Notes under the pieces: generated by a model
What the model was told of the DNA's origin: nothing
The model's input: only the letters and a program-made list of their open reading frames with translations
Database searches by the model: none
Source: Tubulanus polymorphus
Taxonomy: Eukaryota; Nemertea; Palaeonemertea; Tubulaniformes; Tubulanidae
Direction: 5' to 3'
Length of the DNA: 64,000 bases
Assembly: GCF_964204645.1 (NCBI RefSeq)
Contig: NC_134027.1
Location: forward strand, 27,743,849 to 27,807,848
Position numbers and translations under genes: made by a program
Shown: in pieces, positions 24,170-35,335 of the stretch
Position numbering within the stretch: position 1 is the stretch's first letter
Layout: each line of letters opens with the position of its first letter

Positions 24170-24430
24170 GAAGGAGAATCCAGCCTGATGAAGGGGTCCT
24201 GAATGAGGAAGGGGTCCTGAGTGAGGAATGGGTCCTGAATGAGGAAGGGGTCCTGAATGAGGAATGGGTCCTGAATGAGGAAGGGGTCCTGAATGAGGAA
24301 GGGGTCCTGAATGAGGAAGGGGTCCTGAATGAGGAAGGGGTCCTGAATGAGGAAGGGGTCCTGAATGAGGAAGGGGTCCTGAATGAGGAATGGGTCCTGA
24401 ATGAGGAATGGGTCCTGAATGAGGAAGGAG
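24170..24430. repeat. 18-bp minisatellite
   Basis: About fourteen copies of gaatgaggaaggggtcct, some with aatggg. The unit is a multiple of three, so several frames stay open; these ORFs are artefacts. Confidence 0.97.
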
Positions 24431-25990
24431 GTCGATCCGCTTAAAACGCACAGATACAAACAACAATTGTTGATAATTTATCTACATATCTGTATTCAAA
24501 CGATATTTCATTCGTATGAAGTTTTAAATGCACGAAAGCTGATAAATAAAATAGGTTCCAGTTTTTTCTCTTCTGTCGCACAAATCTTCTTGAATTATGC
24601 AAATGAACTGATGACGTCATTGTAACCCTGGGTGATGAGCTAACGTCTCTTCTTTGCCTGAAAAAAGAACATTAGATAAAGTTTTATACGAGAGAGCGGG
24701 AAAATAGCTGGAATTAGTCGTCAATAGTTGGAATTTAAAAAGTTTTTAATTAGTTGAAATAGAATTCAATTAGGCCTAACGTAAAACGAGGATGAAATAT
24801 TTTAAAATGTAGCTCGATTTCCAGGTTGCAATTAGTCGTTATAAAAATGTTTGAATAATTCATAATGAACTGAATGCGGTACTTGAGAGGAGAGTAGTAA
24901 CACGTGTAGCCGCAGTGTTTATAGGTTATCGGTGAAATTATCGGGAAAATGTGCTACAGTCAGGGTGAGGGGGAGCTGCAGGGAGGGGAGGGGGAGCTGC
25001 AGGGAGGGGAGTAAACTACTCGACGAGGAGCTGCAGCCAGTTACCATATCAACCTGTAGCTGCTGCTGCTGCTGCTGCTGCTGCTTGAGACACAGAGTCA
25101 GTAACCGTGTCAACAACTCAAGTAAACATTAGTCCTCAATCATAGTGAGTTTAAGAGTAGCTGTAAAGTGAGAGTCATCATCGGGACCCAGACCCATCAC
25201 TGGTCACCTGACACCTATGTAGGGTCTTACGAATATTTGGCTAAAAGATTGACACCTTGTTTCTCATTTCTGTTATGCTTAAAAGTTGACCCGACCCGGC
25301 CGCCTATCTACACTAGTGTACATTAGTTATAACTAAATCATGATCAAGCTAATCGGAACAGACCTGGTAGATATCAACTGATTACTGATAGTTTACTAAA
25401 TGGCCACCTGGCTAGGGTTAGGAAAAACAAGGTATCACTTTCTTTAATATCACAAATTTATGTGAGATGAGTTTGAAGTGAAAGGTGTATGTAATTAGCC
25501 TATTAGGCGTAGCCTATAAAAAATAACTAGGTACAAATTGCTTGATGTAATACATGTAATACACTAATACACGTGTATCTTAAAATTCACTATTGAATGA
25601 ATGTTTTGAAACCAAGACAACAGAAATTCACTGGTAACCAGAGAAACACTGGATTATTACACTAATACATCATCATCAGCAGCGGCTGCGGCAGCAAACA
25701 ATTCATTTTACATCAGCCAAGATTAATTTCTATTGTCTCGATCACGGATAGATAACGACAGTGCTGACACCTATCAACCGATACTCACAACTAAAGGCAG
25801 TAATTCATTAGTATTTGATGATCTTCGTTTAGTTTTAATTCTACAAAAAATAAACATCAAACAAACATGAAGATTAATGTCTGTCCACAATTGACACTTT
25901 CTCTCATACAGTTCTCACGTAGAAAATATTAAACCAATATTTATATACAAGAGTTTTTTCTTTTTGTCATTTCGTTGCAGTTGCCCACGT
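24431..25990. other. Intergenic, low-complexity patches
   Basis: Holds two copies of gggagctgcagggagggga at about 24970-25012 and a (CTG)8 run at about 25061-25085. On the minus strand an acceptor-like tttttttcag near 24658 opens a frame beginning AKKRR and a stop. That could be a distal last exon of CDK10, but nothing ties it to the gene. No other gene seen. Confidence 0.4.
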
Positions 25991-25998
25991 TAGTGTCA

Positions 25999-26160
25999 GG
26001 GCTGGGTTTCATAGATGTGGAAGAAAAATTGTCCCTGGGAATATTTTGAAATTCGTCAGTTATAACCATGGATTCTCATTGTTACTACGGTGGTTATAAC
26101 CCAAATTTAGGAGTTATCCCTAGGGATTACTTTGATACTCAGTCTATGAAACCGGGCCCA
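25999..26160. mobile_element. TIR element with gggctgggtttcataga ends
   Basis: 162 bp. The left end gggctgggtttcataga pairs with the right end, which reads gggcccggtttcataga in reverse complement. Inner ggttataac and gttataacc also pair. The end sequence resembles the gggcccggtttta family at 12975, so they may be related. No coding capacity. Confidence 0.7.
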
Positions 26161-26714
26161 GCTTTACAAGGACTGCATAAATCGCAGTCAAACTCGCTTA
26201 AGCTGTTATTAGGATCAGTCGTCAAATCACTGAAATCATCTCTATATTTTGAGTCACAATTCGTATTGACAATGAATTAATTTTGACAACGTATTGCTTG
26301 TCACGCCATCTGGTGGGATAGCTGATGTCACGGGTTTCCTATTCAATCTAGTAATATAAGTGTAATGTATGATCACAACTAAGAGGACTGTGTGTTTCAC
26401 TGCGCGCACGAGTAGTATCTTTCTACCTACACATCATCGACATTGTGATGTTCTGTTTGTTCTATACTTTCTTTTCGATGATTTCTATGTTGCGGAAATG
26501 AAGGCATCAAATCAGGATCACAGGCTGAAAATAAAATCAGAAGGCTCAAATAGCTGGGGGTGTGAATTCAGTATGCTAGGAGAGCTTTGATTTAGGACCT
26601 CCAGTTATATGTGGTTGAACAGCAGTATCACCAGATGAAATGATGTCTCCTTTAAATTTGACATGATTATTATTCATCGATGTTAAACAGAGCGGACTGT
26701 TATAAAACACTCAC

Positions 26715-29700
26715 GTAAAGGTTGCTCTTTAAAATATGAACTTTCACAGCAATCGGCAGCAGTAGCTCTACAAACATACAACAACATTCCAACAATATCA
26801 CTTACTGATTATATATAATCAAACATTGAAAATAAACAGTCCAAAGTGTCTCCTTGAACTCGATTTCACAATATCCTAATAGTCATCTTCACGAATGCTT
26901 AAGTTAGAACAAAACTGTGAGATATATATCCAAAAACATTTTCAAACTAAAATAATGAAAAACAGAACAACAAACTGGGGGGGGAACTTATGTCAAATGA
27001 TTATGATTTATTGAAATCATTTAAAATTGTTTTTACCTTTTCTTCGGATCGAACATGAATAGAAAGTTTAATAGTCTGATTCCGGCTTCTGAAATCCACG
27101 GAAATTTTAACCGCAAATTATTATAGCTGAAAAAAATACACGCAAATTATCATCAAAACCAGAAACTTTAGAATAAAATTTTATATTTTTCAGGATCGGA
27201 TTGAAATCATTTTAAGACTTACGGTTGATTTTTCAGCGAAAAATGTTCCAACGCTGGAAGGTTTTGAAATCCCTAAAGAAACAATAATTCCTAAATCAGT
27301 GAATCATTTTTAAATATGAAGATGAATTTAATGGTTGAATGATTATAAAACTTACAGGCCAAATACTTTCATTAGGAGTTCCGAACATTTCAACGATTAA
27401 ATCAATTTGTTGTATTTCTGACCAGCCCGGTAATAATGGTTTATGAGCTAATAATTCAGCAAGGATACAACCAGCAGCCCTGCAATATAAACATCATACT
27501 CTCCTACAGTCTTACATCTATCACAAAACTGTATCCTTAAATATTTGTCTGCTTTTGGTTACTTCATGTTTTCAATGAAATATTCAAACTTAGCAGTTAA
27601 AAAAAAAACTTTTTCATGATACTGGAGCCAGGGTTAGTTTCACAAATGTTCCTGTATCAATTTGAAATGAATTGATGAATTAAAAAGATTTTAAGAATTG
27701 AACCTTTATGTTACACTGGACCCTGAGACTTAAATCTTTATCATTTAATATTGTCATAATTGCTTTGTTTTTCAGGGTGTCAACAGGCCAGGTTGACACG
27801 GTGTTGACAGGCAAGGTTGACAAGGTTGACAGGCCAGGTTGACAAGGCCTATTAAAGGTGGCCACTAATTCTCTAAATCTAGTCACATTAATTTTGTAAA
27901 TGTAACCACACTAGGTAGATACATACCACATATCAATAGCTGTAGTTTGATTAGTGTCTCCTAGTAATAATTCTGGTGATCGATACCACAAAGTAACGAC
28001 TTTAGGAGTCATAGGTTTACTGGGTACACCGTACGTCCGTGCTAAACCAAAATCAGCTACAAACAAATAATAGATTCCACTATTTCAATAAAACTTTACA
28101 ATTGTGAGAGATCTAGGACAATGAGCTACAGAAATCTCTACTCGTGTTGGATCTTAGAACGATAACCACACTCAAACGTGGTGAACGGATAATAAAATTA
28201 AAACCCACTATCTACAGATTAAAAGAATTTAAAAACAAGAATTTATTTTTTTCACACCTGACGATGATCTCTAGGTTGAGATCGAAACGTCGTGTATTCT
28301 ATATATTTTAGATTGAATAAATAAATTCTTGTTTTTAAATTCTTTTTATCTGTAGATTGTGGGTTTTTATCTTATTATCTCTACTCGTGTTGGATCCAAT
28401 CAACATCAGAGATAACTTTATCAGAGACAACCGTTTAACTCAAGAGATGTCAGTGAAATTTAGTCCTCAAAGATCTAGAAGACTAGAAGACTCAAAGACT
28501 AGAACAGAGTCTGCGGTAAATGTATAAACGAACCTATTTTCACACATCCCTTGTCGGTCATCAGCAAATTAGATACTTTTAAATCTCTACAAAATATGAA
28601 ATACATAATCATTAGAAGTCAGACTGAAGACTTACAGAGAATCGGACTAAAGACTTAGAGAGAATCTTCATCAACTGTGAATTTACCTGTGAATTATATA
28701 CTGGGAATGAATGTATTTCAAACCATTAAAAACTTGAATCATGATACATTTCACCTGAAATTTGAAATCAAATCATTTTTAAGGAAGAATTTGATAAGAT
28801 TTTGAGATGAATGAATTGATAGTTAACGAACCTCGGCCTCAGAGAATGGATTCTGCATATTATCCAATAGACAACCTAAATCTTGTTCACAGTAGTTCAT
28901 TACTAGAAATATACTGAAATAAACAATACTACATTTAAACCAGAACCTAGTACACGACCTAGTTCAATAGTACACGACCTAGTTCAATAGTACACAACCT
29001 AGTTCAATAGTACACGACCTAGTTCAATAGTACATGACCTAGTTCAATAGTACACAACCTAGTTCAATAGTACACGACCTAGTTCAATAGTACATGACCT
29101 AGTTAAAACTACACGACCTTATAATTCTTTAGGAATCAATTCCACAGTAATTGGTTAATTTCTTAGACCTGGTGGAACCAGAACTGTGGAAGTGGATCTT
29201 GACAGAAAGATCGATTTATAAACCTGATGAATAATTTACCTGTAGATTGATTTATAAACCTGATGAATAATTTACCTGTTAAGACTTTTCCCCACAACTA
29301 TTTCTGTTAATTCTACGATATTTTCATGACGTAAATTCATTAAAATATTGATTTCCCTCAAAGCACTAACAGGTGCTCCTAAAATATACAACAAATTGAC
29401 AAAGTAAATAACAGGTGCCCCTAAAATATACAACAAATTGACAAAGTAAATAACAGGTGCCCCTAGATACAAATCAAATAGAAAATCATTGAAATCTTAC
29501 CGTCTTTAGCGTTTTCCAATCGAGTTCTTTTCAGGGCAACAATTTCATTAGTTTTAGTGTCTCGAGCCCGGTCTGAAAATACGATACAATTACTTACATT
29601 GTAATAATACATCACATTGAGTCAGTTATACTGTAATACATTGTAATACTCACACACTATACCATATGTTCCCTCTCCAATACGGTTCAATTTCTCAAAC

Positions 29701-29917
29701 TCTGTCACACTTCTACATCTTCCCAGCTGGAAAAGGAAAAATACTGCGGAATTTTAATTTCAATTTCATGGTAATTAATTGAATAATCAATATTCTATAG
29801 ATTAATAATTACCCGATCAAACTCTTTTATTTCTATAGTCTGTTCCGTTTTAAATGAACATAATGAATTCACTGCTTCTTTTGAGACTAATGAATCATTT
29901 TGAGACGATGACATCAT
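26715..29917 (-). CDS. CDK10: Cyclin-dependent kinase 10
   Basis: Ser/Thr kinase of the CDK family; CDK10 pairs with cyclin M and is known for ETS2 phosphorylation. Exons in order: 29813-29917, 29654-29726, 29501-29572, 29276-29378, 28832-28913, 28687-28754, 28534-28586, 27927-28056, 27356-27479, 27223-27272, 27037-27126, 26715-26767, all in phase. The N-terminal exon runs from MMSSSQ to the conserved [19 protein letters not shown]. Other landmarks: Gly loop [13 protein letters not shown] lysine, cyclin-binding helix PVSALRE (human PISSLRE), hinge NYCEQDL, catalytic loop HRDLKVSN, ADFGLAR, activation segment [14 protein letters not shown], and C lobe [16 protein letters not shown] then DPKKRATAADC. 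About 334 residues are accounted for, against 360 in human. The last exon is uncertain: reading through the final donor gives a stop 12 codons on. Divergent with SOWAH. Confidence 0.93.
27775..27850. repeat. Short tandem repeat in a CDK10 intron
   Basis: Repeats of gttgacaggccaggttgaca with shortened copies. Confidence 0.8.
28255..28350 (+). mobile_element. Hairpin-plus-GAAACG element tail (solo copy)
   Basis: cctgacgat is followed by a 6-bp hairpin (gatctc/gagatc), gaaacgtcgtgt and then attgaataaataaattctt. This is the same layout as the repeated unit at 60.1 kb (ctgaagatg, hairpin, cgaaacg, gaataaa). A mirrored fragment, aaaaagaatttaaaaacaag, lies just upstream at about 28215-28245, so the element may have inverted ends. 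Confidence 0.45.
28940..29110. repeat. 20-bp minisatellite in a CDK10 intron
   Basis: Eight copies of gtacacgacctagttcaata, some with aca or atg variants. Confidence 0.97.
29371..29465 (-). repeat. 42-bp tandem repeat containing the 3' splice site of CDK10 exon 4
   Basis: On the minus strand each of the exon-proximal copies reads tgttgtatattttag and then g(g/a)gcacctgtta, i.e. acceptor plus the first codons (GAPV). The unit is 42 bp, exactly 14 codons, and the frame stays open through the copies. An upstream acceptor would therefore insert 14 in-frame residues. The third, outermost copy keeps the exon part but its AG context is cctag. Confidence 0.9.
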
Positions 29918-29929
29918 CTCACATAGCCT

Positions 29930-30215
29930 ACCGGTCTCAGATACCGGTCTCGGATACCTGTCTCAGATGCCACTCTCAGATATGGCTGTCAGGTACCGGT
30001 CTCAGATACCGGTCTCGGATACCACTGTCAGATACCTGTCTCAGATACCTGTCTCAGATAGCGGTCTCAGATACCGGTCTCGGATACCTGTCTCAGATGC
30101 CTGTCTCAGATACCTGTCTCAGATACTGGTCTCGGATACCACTGTCAGATGCCGGTCTTAGATACCTGTCTCAGATAGCGCTGTCAGATGTCAGTCTCAG
30201 ATACCAGTGTCTAGG
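29930..30215. repeat. 12-bp minisatellite abutting the CDK10 start codon
   Basis: About twenty copies of tctcagataccg and variants (tctcggatacct, tgtcagatacct). It starts about 15 bp upstream of the CDK10 ATG, so it must form the 5' leader or core promoter of the gene unless a leader intron removes it. Confidence 0.95.
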
Positions 30216-31083
30216 ATAGGCTCTTCTCTTTATGGTAGTAAGCTACTGAAAAATAAATGTATCATTATCACATCGACATTTCTGTGCACATTCTTTCTCT
30301 TCTAAAACAGACATGCATCATCCAAAAATACTTGTGAACACGAGTGTGTTGGGCGGTTTATACATAGGAATAATTTAAGGATAGGAGAATAAACTTTTAA
30401 ACCAGGCTGGTTAAATCCACGGTACACGAGGTACGAGATAGCTAGGGGTCCAAAATCAAAGATACGACCCAGTATCCTAGGTACCACCTATAAAAAAGAA
30501 AGGCAATACCTTAGATACTGGGTCGAATCTTTGAGGCAGGGGTAGCTATCATGACAAGCCCCTGCCTGCCTGGTGGTGTTTGAATCGAGCCATGGTGCGC
30601 CTCTCTCTAAAAATCGACAGTTATACTCAAACTGTACAGTACAAATATCAATAACAAGTCCTTTAAAAAGGGTAGCGATTTTCAACTTTATAACTGTGTC
30701 ACTGCACAGATTTCATTCTCTTCTCCTTTTTTACATTGTTCTCTTGATTTTTGTTTGGGCCCAAATTAATGGTTTTGATAAATCAAATCATCAAAAATAT
30801 AGATAATTAAGCCTAAAACTTTATCAGTTGTTAGCCGACTGTTTCCAAATAAGTAATTAGAATGATTTATATCAATTGTTACCAGTTTATTTAGTTGGAA
30901 AAAGTTTGAATCGGCTTTAATGCTGTCGATATACCGCCGTCAATATAATTTAATTGAATTGTCAAAACACTGATCTGGACTGCTATAAGGACTACTGATT
31001 CGGACTACTGATTCGGACTACTGGCAGGTACCCGGAAGTATTTTAGAGGGAATTCCCCGATTTCAGCGAGATTTTGAAGGAAG
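30216..31083. promoter_or_regulatory. Shared upstream region between CDK10 and SOWAH
   Basis: The two start codons are 1,166 bp apart and diverge. The interval has no recognisable gene. It contains inverted-looking phrases ggtacacgaggtacgag and cagtatcctaggtac near 30420-30490 and a short tandem, ctgattcggacta, just before SOWAH. The promoter role is inferred from geometry only. Confidence 0.4.
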
Positions 31084-34000
31084 ATGACGGAATTAACTTT
31101 AGAATCAGTTCGTGAATTCCTCGTTTCTAACGACGGGAAAGTGAAAAATAAAGATATGGTGAAACATTTTAAACAGATTCTCAGTGATTCACATAATAAA
31201 GGTAGGTTACATTCAAACCACGGCAGTGGACTCAGTCTCGGGAAGTGGTGGGTCCATCTCCCTCCCTCTAGGGCTCTAGGCTCTAGCCAAGCCTACTACA
31301 GTGTATTTTAGTAAGTAACCTGTCTGTGGTTTAGTTTCACGATCGGATATTTTCACAAACCACATGTTGGTATAAGCTTGTCCGATTATAGAAAGCTTAC
31401 CACCAACGATTAGGTAACTAACTATAAGTTACACGCTGACTTACCGGTAGGTAGCCAGTAACCTGTTCAAAATCAGTTGGTACTAAAATTCCATGTTATA
31501 CTTACAATGGAGTTGAAATGATAGTTTCTTCAACATCTTCGATCATATCAAATAAAGCCGTTCCTTCTTTAGGTTGGATGTGTCTAAAACCGGCTAAAAC
31601 TCTTAACTCGCGTCCATTATCTGTAAACGGATAAAAATAACCTGTCTGTGGTTTAGTTTCACGATCAGATATTTTCGCTAACCACACGTTGGTATAAGCT
31701 TGTCCGATTATAGAAAGCTTACCACCAACGATTAGGTACTAACTAGGCCCCACCCGGGATACACACAGGTCCCATCCAGGTCGTCCCTACTGGGAGCAGG
31801 TAGCCATTCATTCATCAGTCATCATAAGAACAGAGAGAGGAGGGTCAAATGACTCCTGCAGTCTGATAGACACTCTGTCAAGTGTGGACCGGTGAATTGA
31901 CGAGACTTGACACAAGTCGGATGCTCCCTCCGGATGACTGCGTTTTAAGTGTTAACCAACCTAACCATTATTCTTTAATAACACTAGTACCACGCACAGT
32001 GGAAGGTGACCTGAACCGGTCCTCACTCCTGTACGGCGCTCAGTCACATCTTAGAGTATTAGCTCTGACTGTGTGAGTGTATTGATGTACCCTGAGTTCC
32101 CATACAGATAGACTCAACCTGTCCCTCACAATCATAGCACCTACAGCTACGCTGTCCCTAACATTACCACTGCCGTGCTGTCCCTCACATCACCACTACC
32201 GTGACTACAAACTGCATTCAATTAATGAATTTATTCTACATTTTTAAAGCTGAAAACAGACAGAAATTCAAGGAATTTATCAATGAATTAGCGAGCGTAA
32301 GAACTGAGGTAAATATTGTATAAACAGTAGTAGGGCCGAACTACAACTTCCATGGATTTCCTGTAAACCGGGCGAATTTTGTTGGTCCCAAATGAGTTTT
32401 CTGCGTATTTCACTGATTTGTTTATGTTGTTTGATTAAAGGACGGAGAAAAAATGATAATTTTAAAAACGAAGAAAAAAAAGAAGTTCATGTCATTAGAC
32501 GATTTACCACCACCACCTCCATCACCTCCTCGCGAAAATAGTCCGGTATCAGATGTTTCATCCAGGGATATTCCTCCAACTCCGACAGAATCAAGTATTA
32601 CAGTAGAGAGTGGTCCAACCGAATCTGGAGAATCCAGTATCAAAGTAGAGAGTACTCCAACAGATTCCGGAGTAGGACTTGATATTGCTCCAACTAATGA
32701 ATCTAATATCGACAATGCTTCCAGTGTAAGTGTCTGGAAAACTGGGATCAACTTCACAATGATGTTCCTTGTTTGGAAATATTTGGGAATTTGATAGATT
32801 TTCCTCGAATCCAGAAAATATTTGGAAAATTCATATTGCACTTTGCGTAATGCAACTTACGCAGTTTTTCTTGAAAATGTTGGTGTCCCTGCTGTATGAT
32901 AGTATCTGTTTATTTCCATTTGGAAAATTTGAAGAATTTGCTGTAAATACTTGGGAATTGAGTTAACAATGTATTCGAGTAGTTGATGAATACGTGTATA
33001 GATGGCGTGCTAGTGAAAAGTGATGTTTATGTATCGTAGTTACAGACAACCGATGAAGAAAGTCCAAATCGACCGAACGTGAAAGACTTTGCGAAACAAC
33101 TCGATGATCAAATAGAAACTGATAAATTAGAACAATCGACCGTCGTGTTACGCAAAAAGAAATTCGAGGTAAATGAAAAAAAACTAATTCAAAATTCTCA
33201 AATAAAATGTTACCTGAAATCTACAATTATCGATATACCGAGAATTCCCACAGTAATCCGTATAAATCTATAAAAGCGATGACAATATTAATCTCATTTT
33301 CTAATTGGTAAAAAGAGTTTAGGATCAGAAAGTTTTTAGAGGTTAAATTCTTAATTGCGTTTATATGAATAAACAGTTGTATTTCCCCTGGGGAGGGGAG
33401 GGATAAATGAGGTCTATCTCAATCATTGAAACTTTTATTTTACGATTCATTATAGAATCACGATTCAACGGAAAACAATGAAAACTTATCGGTAAGTGAA
33501 ACACTGCGCCACCTAGGTTTTGAATATGGAACTAATTACCGCTGATATTTATAATGATGATATTATTTGTTTCTAGTTGGAACCGTTGGATCATAAATTC
33601 ATGATTGCCGCAGCTTGCGCCGATTATCATCCAATGGCTAAAATGTTACAACAAAATCCTAAACTCGTCTCACAACAGGTAAGAAAGTTTTTAATCAACG
33701 CTGTTTTCTCAAAGTGTGGGGGAAAACTTTTTTTGAGAGTTTGAAAATCATATTTCCTGTTTTTTTTCCAAATATTTGGGAATTTGATTTTACACTTGAC
33801 ATATCCAAGTGCTGAAATGTCGATGGCAACATTGATCAGTAATCTCTGTTAAAAATCTCCAGTTCACCAGTAATATGTTGACATTCCTGTAATATGATCA
33901 AATCTGGTCATTTACATTTGGCAAAAATAGAATTAGGATTTTTTGTGTAGAATGAATCAAGGGATTATCGATATGATTGCGGTCTAGGAATCTTACGAGA

Positions 34001-35300
34001 CTCTAAATCATCAGCGCACCATTTAATTAAAACCGCTTCATGTCAACAACGGCGTTAAATCAAAAACAATCTGAAAAGGTCATTTTCTGTAAAACAAAAG
34101 CGCAATATTAGTGATAATAGGGGTTCGATGATCAGTGAGGTAAACATGAATAGTCAAGGTGTTTGTTAGATAACCTGTACTCCTGGTTCAACTGGTGTGG
34201 AATAAATAGCCTGCATTGAATAGATTACACTCTAACCTCATCACTTATACAATACACATCAATGATTCCTGTCTCTCTCTCCAACAACTAATCCTTTTAT
34301 TACATACCGATGTTTAGCTATCAAAAACCAGTTCTGTGAAATAAATATCGCTGTTACAAGGGGAGGGGGATAGAGGAATGGGTGAGGGGAGAAGGGGGTT
34401 TAGAGAGGGGGTAGATGTTTAATAGAATGGAATCATTGATTCACCGGGATAGGATAGAGGGGGAGGGGGTAGATCAATGATTCATACTGTATGTGTGTTT
34501 ATAGGGGAGAGGGGGAGGAGGGGGAGGGGAGAAGGGGGAGGGGGAGAAGGGGGTTGTACACGTGGTGTATATGTGTGTTTATAGGGGGGAGGAGGGGGGT
34601 TGTACACGTGGTGTTTATGTGTGTTTATAGGGGGAGGGGGAGGAGGGGGGTTGAACACGTGGTGTATATGTGTGTTTATAGGGGGAGGAGGGGAGGGGGA
34701 GGGGGAGGAGGGGAGGGGGAGAAGGGGGTTGTACACGTGGTGTTTATGTGTGTTTAACAAGCACTTAACTACAATGATTTAATTGAAGTGTTGATTATTC
34801 ACTGTCTTTACATTAATAACACCTACTGTTTGACGTTAACACTCATCTAATTGACACCTGCTCTTATCATTGTTGTTATTTCATATATCGCTAACGGCAA
34901 CTAACCCGTCTGCTGCCTGCATCTGTATCATCGTCATACCGACGCTCACTTGCCAGGGTCTGACTCAGTTTATAGATTCAATCAGACACTGATTTGTTTT
35001 TACTCGCATTCAGTTTGTAATAAACTGATCAATGTTCATTTATAAAACTAATAAATCGATCAATCAGATCCTCGCTTTCCTCGTCAATTTCCTCATCGGT
35101 TTCCTCAGTTAGTTGTTCGTGTAATGTTTTCATGTTGAAAATTTATCTGGTAATTTTATTTTGACAGAAATCAATGTTATTTGTGTTTGATAAATCAGTA
35201 TATATTAGATATTTCATCCATCACAGAGATCCTCACTCGCCAGAGCTAGATTCCACTTATGTCAAGTTTTCTTTCTTTTTGTATTTTATGATTGCTGCTG

Positions 35301-35335
<35 letters not shown>

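Noticed and set aside
34482-34782. Pro- or Gly-rich ORFs
   Set aside because: Products of the G-rich minisatellite, no conserved feature.
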